A stretch of DNA of 64,000 nt from Excoecaria cochinchinensis (Eukaryota > Streptophyta > Magnoliopsida > Malpighiales > Euphorbiaceae), in contig CANTUQ010000073.1 in the NCBI GenBank assembly GCA_947683425.1, positions 7,536,501-7,600,500 on the forward strand, in the 5' to 3' direction. Position 1 is the first letter of the stretch. Each line of letters begins with the position of its first letter. Below are positions 31,608 through 42,971 of this stretch, in pieces. Under the pieces are notes generated by a model, which was not told where the DNA came from, searched no databases, and saw only the letters and a list, made by a program, of their open reading frames with translations. The translations under genes and the position numbers were made by a program.

Positions 31608-32162
31608 ATGAGCACTTCTCATGTAAACTTATGTGCAATATTGGATAACAAGGTGGTTAGCAACAATTACACAGACTGGATTAGGCAAGTGAGAATTATT
31701 CTTAAGGCCGAGAAAATCCATTATATCTTGGATCAAGATCCATCATCACTTCCATCTGATGATGCCATTAATGAGATCAAAGGAATTTATCATAAACACA
31801 TAGAGGATAGTGAAGCACCAGCATGTATAATGCTTGGTACTATGTCCTCAAAGCTTCAAAAGCAACATGAAAAGATGGATGCTAGGACCATCATTTTGCA
31901 CTTAGAGGAGTTTTATGCTTCATAAGTTAGAAGTGAGCAATATGATATTGCTAGAGCTCTCTTTAGTTGCAAAATGGTGGAGGGCACTTTAGCTACTGCT
32001 CATGCATTAAAGATGTATAGTTACATAGAGCATCTTGGTAGGTTGGGCTATGTTATGGATATTGATTTGTACATAGACTTAATCTTATACTTGTTGGCTC
32101 CAAGTTTTGCACCTTTTGTTCTTAACTTCAACATGAATAAAATTTAAGTTTCTATACCCAAT
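31608..32162 (+). pseudogene. Copia gag fragment, cut by Athila-C
   Basis: MSTSHVNLCAILDNKVVSNN and the following segment (NYTDWIRQVRIILKAEK, EAPACIMLGTMSSKLQ, LHLEEFYAS) are the UBN2/Retrotran_gag_2-type copia Gag. A TAA interrupts it at 31923, after which the same reading (YDIARALFSCKMVEGT, GYVMDIDLYIDLILYLLAPSF) continues to the Athila-C insertion. Gag resumes at 39779 (KTADGS, then a CFHYGKDGH zinc knuckle). Confidence 0.8.
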
Positions 32163-32167
32163 CTTAT
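32163..32167. repeat. Target-site duplication cttat of Athila-C
   Basis: cttat at 32163-32167 and again at 39774-39778, flanking the element exactly. Confidence 0.93.
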
Positions 32168-33695
32168 TGTTAGCCTTATTTTTAAGTGCTAATTCCACAA
32201 GCATACGGTGTACCTGTTATAGTACAAAAGATGTCAATCCCATGAGAAATGTGATAAATATTACACACTATTACTACTCAATTTTAATCTTGTTTACAAT
32301 GATCATAAATTTTATAAATGAAAGTGGAAATACTATGTTTAATATTATCTAACCTAATTATTGATTATCGGAGAAGACAAATGATTAATGATGATAAAAT
32401 AATAAATAGAACTTGAAGTGATTATTCTTGATTATAAGTATATTCTTGTCATGCAAGCCAAGTTGAATAAGATTCCAATTTACTCTCTCGACATAAACTA
32501 GAGTGCCTAAAACATGTATTTATAATTCTAACTCAACATTTTCATTAATGAATTAGAGGGTTATACATGCAAATTTCAGGAATAATAAACAACCTATAAC
32601 AACCATTTAACATTACGATTTCTCAAATAATGTTTCAATGATGAACTTCTATTAGATGTAAATAAGGATTTATTATTTGGACTAAACATTTACATATATT
32701 GATCATGCATAAAAATACTAATAGAAAATTCTACAAACAAAAATATCAAATTGATACGAATAATAAAATATAACATTAAATACTCAAGTTCATAAATGCA
32801 TCACTTAATAGTTACAAAGAAGAAGTAAAATATAAGAAATGAAGAAGGAGAACTCTCAACCCTTTTCCCTTCCACAAAATATACCCTTCTTCCTTGTAAT
32901 AATTCTTCTCTTCAAAACATAAAATCCTAACTTAAGAACTTTAACTAAAGAAATGTACTCTCAAACTTACAGAAATTCTTAATTAAAAAATTCAACAACT
33001 AAAATTACAGTTAACTATTATATTTATAGAGTTGCAAAAGTTGTGTTTCTTCCTCCAAAAAGTTGCAAATGTTGGTGGAGAAATATGTCTCTTCAAATGA
33101 CTTTTCACAGAAAACTGCCCCAACGGATAGTTCTGTCGCGCTCGCGATCACTGTCGTGCTCACAACAGAACACGAAGCTCTTTTCCTTCTTTTCTTTCTT
33201 TCTTTTTTTCTCTTCGGTCTCTCTCTGGTCATTCATGACTCGTGATCCCCTTTCACGAGTCGTGAACTCTTGCGTGACTCGTGCGTTTGGCTCACGTCTC
33301 GGTCTCTGCCTCCCTTCCTTCTTCTCTCTTTCTTTTCTCGCTGCTCGCTGGTTTCTCTGCATCGTCACGAGTCGTTATCCTTTTTCACGACTCATGCTCC
33401 TACTCCTCTTCTTCGAAAGCTCTTCCTTCTTTCAGCATCTTCATTAGTCGTGTCCTTCTTTCACGACTCGTGTTTCTCTATCTCCTCTGCTCTGTTCAAC
33501 TCGTGCTTCTTCATTTCCTCTCCTTTTTTTCACCAATTATTCTCTTTTCTTTCTTTTTCACCTAAATCACCCTACACACATAACAACAAGTAAACTAACA
33601 CAAATATAACATGAAAGATACATATATTCACATACTTTACTACTTAAACTCATATCAAATATATACTAAATAATACATCAATTAGACACCTATCA
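32168..33695 (-). repeat. Athila-C 3' LTR
   Basis: On the plus strand it runs tgttagcctt to acctatca. Palindromes of the type cacgactcgtg/cacgagtcgtg and tctgtcgcgctcgcga lie at about 33130-33500; the TATA box (minus) is at 33021-33028. It differs from the 5' LTR mainly in the palindrome array, where it has about 17 extra bases. Confidence 0.92.
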
Positions 33696-34139
33696 AATTC
33701 CTCTATACTTAAACCTTGCTTGTCCTCAAGTAAGAGAAAAGAATGAAAAAATTTAATAACAGTAAACTTTACTATACAGCATTGTTCATTAGGCATATAT
33801 GATAGAATTGAAAAGATCAAACATCTTAAAAACTCTAAAATATTAGTAAATCAAATTTTAAGGCATGTATTGAAAACTTAACAAGTCACCAAACTTTACT
33901 AATTTCAACATCAGGATTTTAGAGTCCCAAAACTAAACATGATTCAAAAAGAGAATATTGATCATAAAATTTAAAATTCTAAAGTTACTAGCTGCCTTTT
34001 AGGACAATTTGTAAACACACTTACCCTTAATCCAATCTCATGGCATTTTTAGACCTTTCTTTCCTTTTCCTTTTTGTTTTTTTTTTTTAAACATGGGTAT
34101 ACTTTTAATTTTTATCCCACGAATAGCAAGAGAATGTAG

Positions 34140-34241
34140 TATGGGTACGTTTTACGCTCCATCCCATACTTTTTCAATTTTAGATATACATCTTGCTTTT
34201 TTTTTATGAACATTGTGGGTGCATTTTATGCTCCATCCCAT
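34140..34241 (-). other. Covarying hairpin pair of Athila-C
   Basis: On the minus strand, 34241-34215 reads atgggatggagcataaaatg then cacccac. 34168-34140 reads tatgggatggagcgtaaaac then gtaccca with ta. They have the same internal loop and three-A loop as in Athila-B, with slight stem decay (one mismatched position in each). Confidence 0.6.
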
Positions 34242-34762
34242 TTTATATTTTTTATTTTTTCTAAGTTCTCATCCATTATTGAAAAGATTAGGGTAAGTAT
34301 TATGGCTATAGTTTTCATAGGCAACCAAAAACTTAAAATTTTAAATTAAATGAGCAAATTCTAGCTTTAAAATATGGTTAGTAAAAAGACTAAATAATCT
34401 ATAATGTTGTAAGAAATAAAAGAAAATAACTTGAAAAACTTAAAACACATGCTAAAAATTTTGAAAAATTAATAAAATGAGCATAAAAGATAAATAACTT
34501 AACAATCTATATAGCATACCAATTGAACAATACCTTATAATAAAACTTACTAAAAAGCCTAATTGAAAAATAAAGACAAAAACACACATCAACTATCATA
34601 TAAAACATACTAACAAAAACTCATCAAATACAAACAAACACAAAAACACACTCACTCCCCCACACTTTAGAACCAACATTGTCCTCAATGTGAAGAAGTT
34701 ATATAAAATAAAAAAAGTAAAAGAAAGAAAGAAATAAAATAAAGGAAAGAAAAACTCCCTGC

Positions 34763-35914
34763 TTATGGTGAAGGTGGAGGAGATAATACTATACATCCAG
34801 CTTGAGCAATAAATGTATCCACCTTATGCTCAAGTCTCCTTTGATGTCTAGCTAAGGAAGACAGTTGCTCTTGCATGGTAGATTGATTTTGCAAGACTTG
34901 GTGAAGCATAGTTGGAATATCATGGGAAGAAGATCCCATAGCAGGTACATTAGCCACATCAGCTGGAGCATCATGCATAGCATCATCACTACTCTCAGCA
35001 GCAGCCTCCGCATCTTGTGGAGCAGAGGACCCTGCAAGATCCCTCCAACAAGACCTTGATTGTGGTGGAATTTCCTGAAATGAATTATTGACAACCTCTC
35101 CACACACAAATAAATGTTTAGTGAAATAAACATAAGGACGGTCTTTATGATAGGCACTAAGATCAATATCTAAATTTTTTGTAAGAATAGTAATGATGTG
35201 CCCATGTGTTATAGGTGAATCATGTTTATTAGCACAATTTAATAACTGATTACAAACCTAATAAGATCAACATACATCCTTTCTCTTATGCACACACCAC
35301 ATCAAAAATAATTCATGAAAATAAACTCTATTAAACTCAGACCTATTAAAAATCAAAGAACCAAAAATCTTATACGAAATCCAGTATTTTAAATCCTTGA
35401 TAAACATGGATTTAGCATCTCTAGCTCTATATGGTGTTTGCAAACTAGTTAAAAATGACCAAAATGCATTAGGTTTAAAAGATTTAAGTGGGTCAAATAA
35501 ACCAATTTGTGAAAACCCAAACATTCGATTCATCATAAAATAGGTCAAAGTAGGTGTTTTTCCATCCAATCTAAAATCTAACCAGTGTTCATTATCCTCA
35601 TTCTTTTGCAAAGTAGTATAAAATTCTAACATTAAATCAGGATAAATATTTTCATGCATTTTGGAAAACCTAAGGAAGCCACAATATGACAACATTTCAT
35701 TTACAGTATCTAACATGCCTACATGTTCTAACAGAGTTGTGGGAAAAAAATTACATTGCAAAAAGGTTCTGTCATAAAGAGCAAGGAATCTGCTACCTTC
35801 GTCCACAGAGAAGATGGAAAAACCAGCACTAAATATGGAAGATATATCTCCCTCTTCAGCCTCCTGTCGTGCTTGTTCTATTCTTGAAGATGATGGGTTC
35901 TTGGTTCTTACCAT
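34763..35914 (-). pseudogene. Athila-C ORF-1-like gene, broken
   Basis: The upper part, 35914-35267, encodes MVRTKNPSSSRIEQARQEAE and the conserved domain (ALYDRTFLQCNFFPTTLLEH, TPTLTYFMMNRMFGFSQ, FWSFLTSLQTPYRARDAKSM). A Trp codon is changed to TGA right after RKDVC, with a small indel and another stop. The reading resumes and is open from 35107 to 34763, with an acidic/Ala-rich stretch, a coiled coil (QNQSTMQEQLSSLARHQRR) and a Pro-rich end. The order of parts is the same as in Athila-B. Clearly diverged from the B and D copies. Confidence 0.85.
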
Positions 35915-36399
35915 TGTGTGTGTTAAAGATAGAGATTGAGAAAGAAAGAAATATAGTGACTACGAAGAGAAATAAGCAAGGCTAATAGCACGAAAGAAAA
36001 ATAACGAAGAGAAAGAGGAAGGAAAACCCGAAGAGAAAGAGACAATGACTAAATGCGTGAAAGACACTCGTGAAAGAAGAAGAATGAAAGAAGATGAAGA
36101 GACGATGGAAGTGTGCGACTCGTGAAATTGTAACACAATAAGGGAAAAAATAAAAAGAAAAGGCAAAATGAAACGTTAAGTGAAACGAAAGGTCACGACT
36201 TTACTGAGTTAGGGTTTTGAAAAATTACTCCCCTGTTTGATTTTTCTTTTTGGTGATTTAAGGGTTTATGGTTAAATTAATTTAAGTTAATTTAAATTAA
36301 AACACATGCTAATAAGAATTTAATCAAATTAGTAGAAAGAGAAGAGAAAATAAAAAAAAAATCAGAAAAGAAAACTTACAACGATTAAAAGGACACGAG

Positions 36400-36665
36400 G
36401 CGATGCGAACTGGATGTGGGCATTCTACACGAGTCGGACACAACTTCACGACTCGTGCAGAGGCACTTACCTGCGGGACTCGTGAATGCCAGCACGAGGC
36501 GAATGCCCTGCGAAGCAACGCTCTCTGTCACGATCGCGATGCGTGTCGCGCTCGTGATAGAAGCACCCTCTTCAGCAAGGAGCGCGACTCGGAGGACTTC
36601 CTGATACTTCCTTCAGTCACCTTCTGTCGCGATCGTGATATTGTTGCGCGCGCGACAAAAGCGTC
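36400..36665. promoter_or_regulatory. Internal palindrome array of Athila-C
   Basis: Contains ttcacgactcgtgc, gggactcgtgaa, tctgtcacgatcgcga, gtcgcgctcgtgatagaag, cttctgtcgcgatcgtga and gcgcgcgcgacaaaag. The CACGACTCGTG form is the one used in this element's LTR and not the CACGTGACGTGA form of Athila-B. It lies about 500 bp upstream of the ORF-1-like start (35914, minus). Confidence 0.65.
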
Positions 36666-36902
36666 ATGTCTTGAATATTATTTTTTTTATTTTTTTTATT
36701 TATTTTTTCTATATTAACAAGAAATAAAACAACACCTAATCTTACTATTTTAACCTGTAGAACAAAAATAAAGTGTGTTAATAATATTAAAATCACAATA
36801 TAAAAATTAACTAACAATTTTGTATACAATAGCTTAACATAACACAAAGAACATATAGAAAGAAAATCTAATTAAGCAATCAAAATAAAAGATTATAAAA
36901 GA

Positions 36903-38132
36903 CTAGGATTTAATATGCTCTCTAGGATTTTCTTCCGTATTACTTAGAAGACACCCTAAATTTCTAGATGGTAATGAACTTACAAGTTGACCTAATTGAA
37001 CCTCAAGATTATGAATGTATGAAGCATGATTTTTAGTAATTTGATCAATTTTAGCCTCAAGTTTCTTTTGGTTCTCATCTTAAGAGCTAATCTTAAAATT
37101 AATCTCCTCAATAAATTTATCAATTTTGACCGCAAATGCCCCAAACCTATCTTGTCAATTTTGACCTCAAATGCCCCAAACCTATCTTGTGGCTGTTAGA
37201 AACCTACACTTCTATTTTGGTTATTACTATTATTTTCCCATGAAAGATTAGGATGGCTTCTCTAACCAGGGTTATAAGTATTAGAATATGGATTACCACG
37301 TCCTTGGCCTTGAATAAAATTCACTGGTTCCGCTTTACTAGCCAATCCTAAATTGCAATTTTCACTAATATGACCTTGTTGACCACACATAGTGCATCCA
37401 TTTGATGGACTTCCCCCCATTCCTAGGTTATTAAGCTTATGTGTCAATGCCTCAACTTGGGCTTGCAAAGCTACAGCAGAATTTATAGCATGTACCCTCC
37501 TAGTATTAGAAGAATGAGATTCTTCTAACAATTCAAAGGCAGCTTGTGTTGTTTTCCTCATAAGAGAGCCACCAGCTGCAGTGTCTATGGTACCCCTAGT
37601 TGTAGGGTTCACTTCATTATAGAAAGTTTGCAGTTTTGGCTAGAGGAAAGTATTTGGATAAAAATACTTGGGCCAATTGGTCCCAAGTGGTAATAGAACC
37701 TCTAGTTAGGGAGTTCAACCAAGCTTTGGCTTTATCCTTCAAAGTGAAAGGGAAAAGCCTAAGCTTAATTGCATCCGCCAAAACTCCATTAATCTTAAAA
37801 GTATCACATATTTCCGAGAAATTTGCCAAATGAGCATTGGGATCCTCATTTGCCAAACCATAAAATTGAATGCTATTTTGAATCATTTGCAAAAGAGATG
37901 GTTTTATTTCACATTGGTTAGCATTTACCGTCGGCCTTACCACACCTTGTTGAGCACCACTCAATACGTGTGTAGCAAAATCTATCAACCTTGGTGGATT
38001 CTCCTCTTCAGCAATGATAGGTCTCTTATTCTTATTCTTCTTTTTGTTGGATTATCGGTTACTTGACAAAAATCTCTCTATTTCAGGATTCAAAGGTTCA
38101 AGCTCTTCTTGAGAACTCCTTATACCAGGCAT
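36903..38132 (-). pseudogene. Athila-C gag, broken
   Basis: Starts MPGIRSSQEELEPLNPEIER at 38132. The retrotrans_gag domain (IQFYGLANEDPNAHLANF, FTLKDKAKAWLNSL, FLSKYFPLAKT) lies at 37988-37620. A deletion relative to Athila-D (KIIKD...TFYNGV removed) follows, then a CCHC zinc knuckle (CTMCGQQGHISENC) at about 37400. It ends ENPREHIKS-stop at 36903 with no protease after it. Stops and the deletion make it non-functional. Confidence 0.85.
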
Positions 38133-38235
38133 GAACTATCAAATCCTGTAAAAACAACACAAAATAAAACTAATTAAATATTATAATCCAAAATCATAAA
38201 TCAAGATTCATAATGGCAATAAATAATCATTCACT

Positions 38236-38257
38236 CCCTCGCAACGACGCTAAAAAT
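38236..38257 (-). promoter_or_regulatory. Variant primer binding site of Athila-C
   Basis: The minus strand after the 5' LTR reads aatttttagcgtcgttgcga then gggag. Compared with the canonical tttttggcgccgttgccggg it has G-to-A and C-to-T type changes plus changes near the end. It is either a decayed site or a variant primer. Confidence 0.6.
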
Positions 38258-38258
38258 T

Positions 38259-39773
38259 TGTTAGCCTTATTTTTAAGTGCTAATTCCGCAAATATACGGT
38301 GTACCGATAATAGTACAAAAGATGTCGATCCCATGAGGAATGTGATAAATATTACACACTATTACTACTCAATTTTAATCTTGTTTACAATGATCATAAA
38401 TTTTATGAATGAAAGTGGAAATACTATGTTTAATATTATCTAACCTAATTATTGATTGTCGGAGAAGACAAATGATTAATGATGATAAAATATTAAATAG
38501 AACTTGAACTTGAAGTGATTATTCTTGATTATAAGTATATTCTTGTCATGCAAGCCAAGTTGAATAAGATTCCAATTTACTCTCTCAACATAAACTAGAG
38601 TGCCTAAAACATGCATTTATAATTCTAACTCAACATTTTCATTAATGAATTAGAGGGTTATACATGCAAATTTCAGGAATAATAAACAACCTATAACAAC
38701 CATCTAACATTACGATTTCTCAAATAATGCTTCAATGATGAACTTCTATTAGATGTAAGTAAGGATTTATTCTTTCGACTAAACACTTACTTATATTGAT
38801 CATGCATAAAAATACTAATAGAAAATTCTACAAGCAAAAATATCAAATTGATATGAATAGTAAAATATAACATTAAATACTCAAGTTCATAAATGCATCA
38901 TTTAATAGTTACAAAGAAAAAGTAAAAGATAAGAAATGAAGAAGGAGAACTCTCAACCCTTTTCCCTTCCACAAAATACACTCTTCTTCCTTGTAATAAT
39001 TCTTCTCTTCAAAACATAAAATCCTAACTTAAGAACTTTAACTAAAGAAATGTACTCTCAAACTTATAGAAATTCTTAATTAAAAAATTCAACAACTAAA
39101 ATTACAGTTAAATGTTATATTTATAGAGTTTCAAAAGTTGTGTTTCTTCCTCCAAAAAGTTGCAAATGTTAGTGGAGAAATATGTCTCTTCAAATGACTT
39201 TTCACAGAAAACTGCCCCAACGGATAGTTCTGTCGCGCTCGCGACAAAACACGGAGCTCTTTTCCTTCTTTTCTTTCTTTCTTCTTTTCTCTTCGGTCTC
39301 TCTCTGGCCATTCACGACTCGTGATCCCCTTTCACAAGTCGTGAACTCTTGTGTGACTCGTGCGTTTGGCTCACATCTCGGTCTCTGCCTCCCTTCCTTT
39401 TTCGCTCTTTCTTTTCTCGCTGCTCGCTGGTTTCTCAGCATCATCACGAGTCGTGATCCCTTTTCATGACTCATGCTCCTACTCCTTTTCTTCGGAAGCT
39501 CTTCCTCTTTCAGCATCTTCACGAGTCGTGTCCTTCTTTCACGACTCGTGCTTCTCTATCTCTTCTGCTCTGTTCAACTCGTGCTTCTTCATTTTCTCTC
39601 ATTTTCTTTACCCGTTATGCTCTTTTCTTCCTTTTTCACCTAAATCACCCTACACACATAACAACAAGTAAACTAACAAAAATATAACATGAAAGATACA
39701 TATATTCACATACTTTACTACTTAAACTCATACCAAATATATACTAAATAATACATCAATTAGACACCTATCA
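38259..39773 (-). repeat. Athila-C 5' LTR
   Basis: 1515 bp, plus-strand limits tgttagcctt and acctatca, followed by the cttat duplication. Palindromes at about 39225-39560, TATA box (minus) at 39118-39125. Confidence 0.92.
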
Positions 39774-39778
39774 CTTAT

Positions 39779-41672
39779 AAATATACTCAAAACAGCTGAT
39801 GGATCACTTGAGAAGGATCCAAAATCTGTCATGCTTGTCTCTTTTACTCATAAGGGCAAGAAGTGGAAGAAGAAGTAAACCAAAGAACGGTCCAAACAAG
39901 GTGGTGTCTCCAAGAAGAAGCCTGCTATGAAGGAGAAGAATCCTAATGGGTGCTTCCACTATGGAAAGGATGGCCACTAGAAGTGGAAGTGCAAGGTCTA
40001 TTTAGATTCTCTTGGGAAGAAGAAGTTGGTTGAAACTTCTATTGCTGGTATTAATATGAAAACCAAGAGAATAAAACATGATAATCTAAATACTTCTTAT
40101 TTATGGCATTGTCGTTTGGGCTATATAAATGAGAAATGCTTGACCAAATTACACAAGTTAGGTGATTTAGGATCATTTGATTATGAATCATTTGATACAT
40201 GCAAATCTTATTTATTAGGCAAAATGACAAAGATACCCCTTACTAGTAAAGGAGTACATGCCATATATTCAGATGTAGGTCTACACATGCTAGAAGAGGT
40301 TATTCATACTTAATAACATTCATAGATGATTACTCCAGATTTGGATATATCTATTTAATGAAGTAAAAGTTTGAAGCTTTTGAAAAGTTCAAAGAATTCA
40401 GAAATGAAGTAGAGAAATAACTTGGTAAAAGTATTAAGACACTAAGATCAGATCAAGATAGAGAATACTTAAGCCAAGAGTTTCAAGATTATCTTAAAGA
40501 TAATGGAATATTATCTCAATGGACTCCACCATATACACCATAGCATAATGGTGTATTTGGGAGGAGAAATCAAACACTATTAGATATAGTTTGATTTATG
40601 ATGAGCCAAGTAGACTTGCATAAGTCTTTTTGGGGTTATGCACTAGAAACTACTGTTTATGCATTAAACAGAGTTCCTTGTAAGTCAGTTGATGCTACTC
40701 TATATGAGATGTGGAATAACAAGAAACCCACACTTTCTCATTTGAAGCTATGGGGTTGTCTTACTTATGTGAAGAGCACAATGTCAGACAAGCTGGATGC
40801 TAAGTTTGAAAAATGCTTATTTATGGGATATCCGAGAAAAATAATTGGATATTACTTCTATCATCTCTTGGAACAAAAGATGTTTATTTCAAGGCATGCT
40901 ATCTTCTTAAAAAGAGAATAGTTCAGAACGTTAATTATGGCTTAAGGCAATGCAGTTCGAAATGGACTACACGTATGATAATAAAGTATGCACTTTGACT
41001 CAACCACCTGAAGGGATAAAACCCATAAGGTGCAAATAGGTCTTTAAGAAGAAGACTGACATGGAGGATATTGTAGTTAACTACAAGGCTCGTCTGGTAG
41101 CTAAAGGTTATCATCAAAGATAAGGTATTAACTCTCCAGTAGTGATGCTTAAGTTCATTAGAATACTTTTAGCCACTGCTGCTCATTATGACTATGAGAT
41201 TTGGCAAATTGATGTGAAAACAGCTTTCCTAAATAGAAATTTGACCGAAGAGGTGTATATGACATAGCATGAGGGTTTCACATCTGAGAATGGTGCAAAG
41301 GTATACAAGCTTTAAGGATCCATCCATGGATTGAAGTAAGCATCTAAGAGTTGGAATATTCGATTCAATAAGATAATCAAAGAGTTTGGTTTCTCATAGA
41401 ATGAGGATGAACCTTGTGTCTATAAAAAGGTCAGTGGGAGTGCAATTGTTTTCCTTGTTCTATATGTAGATGACATATTAATAATGGGAAATTACATCAT
41501 TGTTCTTCAATCAATAAAAATTTGGTTATCCAAATAATTCTTCATGAAAGACCTTGGAGAAGCATCCTATATTCTGAGAATTAGGATCTATAAAGATAGA
41601 TCTAATAGGTTGCTAGTTCTTTCACAGTCTACATACATAGATAAAGTATTGATGAGATTCAATTTGGATATT
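39779..41672 (+). pseudogene. Copia gag end, integrase and reverse transcriptase remnants
   Basis: Resumes copia coding after Athila-C: a zinc knuckle (CFHYGKDGH, about 39955); GAG-pre-integrase (LWHCRLGYINEKCLTKLHK, about 40105); integrase core (ITFIDDYSRFGYIYLMK at about 40318, TLRSDQDREYLSQEF at about 40440, WTPPYTP followed by a stop at about 40540, KSFWGYALETTVYALNRVP at about 40622); then RVT_2 reverse transcriptase (KARLVAKGYHQ, WQIDVKTAFLN, LYVDDILIMGN at about 41460, MKDLGEASYILRIRIYKDRS). There are more than ten stops and at least one frame change. The protease expected after the zinc knuckle is absent. Sequence changes abruptly at about 41672. Confidence 0.85.
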
Positions 41673-42966
41673 TGGGCATTACAAAAACCACAAACCATGC
41701 ATAAATCAACCAATAACTATTTCAGAATCATTTTAAAGGCCCTAAAAACACTTTTAAAGATAATGAACATAGAAAATCATAAAGAAACACATATTTCAAG
41801 TCCCATTAAGCACGAGATTTCTAACTTTCAAAATGAGAATGAAATAACAGAGTGAGCCCAAAAATACTACCCTCAGAGTAATTCTAATATTTGAGAATAG
41901 AAATGCTTCACGTCCTCCTCGATTTCCACAATCAATTCCAAAACGAATTCCGAAAAGAATAAAACTTTTTCTTTCTAAAAATAATTTTGTTTTCCTATGA
42001 ATTTTCTAGTAAAAATCAGTGAAAAATGAGAGTTTTCCAATAATAGAGAATTAATTTCTCTTTCTCAGTCAATTGAATCTTCCTTTTTGATTAACAAACC
42101 GGTGTTTGATTTCAAGAGAATAATTTTCTCTCTCTAAAAAATCTCTGTGTTTTTCCCTCTAAAAAATCCTTTCCCTTCTTTTTTCTAAAAAAAAAACTCT
42201 TTTTCCTGATCCCCTTTTGTATCCCTTTTTTAAGGGAGGAGTGGATTATTTAATGAGGAAAGTGGGAAGGTTTTGATTAACTTCCCACTATCTCATGTTC
42301 AGGAGCAGTTACTTTCTCTGCCAACTGCGCCACCAAGGGGCATTTGTCAAAAAGGACGGTCAAATTATGAAATCGACATTTGACCATGACCTGTCTAGTT
42401 GACCAGAGATAGGCAGTTCAGGAAAAGAGCGACAGACGGGCGTCGCTCAGTGAGCGATGGCCGTCTGTCAACCCAAAAGCTGGAAATTTAAGTTTTTAAG
42501 ATCTTTTCCCCGTTCCGACCTATGCATAAGGGTTATAATCTTTGAGAGTCGTGAGAATCAAGGATGGAAATTAACATTTTCCATTTTCTACTTGTGATAC
42601 AAGCATCAATATCTTCATCAGATAACTCTGATTTGGGCTGCCTCGGGACACCTTGTCTACAGTATGTCTATAGGAACCTCTGTTGCTACAACCTATGTGT
42701 TCTGGATCTAATTTAGATCCCTATATGTTATTGTACCCTCAGGTACCTATGCGTTCTATATCCCGATATCTACTATTATTGGGAATGAAGGCAACAATTG
42801 AACAAAGGAATATTAAATGAGTAATATGGAATATGAATGAATAAATGAATGAACTCATATGAATGAACTTTAAATATAAGTGTTTAAGTAATTTGTTATT
42901 CATGAATGATTCTTTGATCAATGTAACGATTTGTATTTTGAAAGAAAATATCGAAATAAGCATTTA
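41673..42966. mobile_element. Unclassified LTR-like AT-rich DNA into which Tat-E inserted
   Basis: No gene. Pyrimidine-rich ctctctctaaaaaatc text at 42120-42220, a block tttgggcattaca at 41666 and strings such as gtaccctcaggtacc (about 42735) recall long gypsy LTRs. It continues after Tat-E at 55297-55379 and after Athila-D at 63293. A gacagacgggcgtc...gccgtctgtc palindrome at about 42430-42470 resembles the Tat-A motif. Boundaries and orientation are not resolved. Confidence 0.4.
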
Positions 42967-42971
42967 ATATG
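42967..42971. repeat. Target-site duplication atatg of Tat-E
   Basis: atatg immediately before tgtagacacc and again at 55292-55296 after the second LTR. Confidence 0.92.

Larger units (their letters stand above)
32168..39773 (-). mobile_element. Athila-C: pol-less Athila-type element, minus strand
   Basis: 7606 bp with LTRs at 38259-39773 (5') and 32168-33695 (3'). Inside, read on the minus strand, are a broken gag (38132-36903), a palindrome array (36665-36400), a broken ORF-1-like gene (35914-34763), the paired hairpins, and the 3' end. No protease, reverse transcriptase or integrase. Gag ends at the same place as in Athila-D (…ENPREHIK then stop), so the pol deletion is ancestral to both copies. 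The polypurine tract (aagtatagaggaattt) and the primer site (tttttagcgtcgttgcgagg) both differ from the usual forms. Confidence 0.9.
22444..41672 (+). mobile_element. Decayed Ty1/copia element, interrupted by Athila-B and Athila-C
   Basis: The 5' LTR begins tgttaggagtatg at 22444, resumes after Athila-B at 29327 (the gtatg duplication is shared) and ends cccaaca at 29620, about 307 bp in all. It is followed by a tRNA-Met type primer site. Gag (31608 on), zinc knuckle, integrase and reverse transcriptase remnants follow in copia order (integrase before RT), up to an abrupt end at about 41672 inside the RT/RNase H region. No 3' LTR is found, so the 3' end is lost. Copia coding sequence has many stops and is the oldest LTR element in this part. 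Confidence 0.85.

Noticed and set aside
41664..41680. LTR terminus tttgggcattaca marking the left end of a Del-like element
   Set aside because: The text has the polarity of an LTR end, not a start, and the coding copia sequence lies immediately to the left. The boundary cannot be interpreted with confidence.
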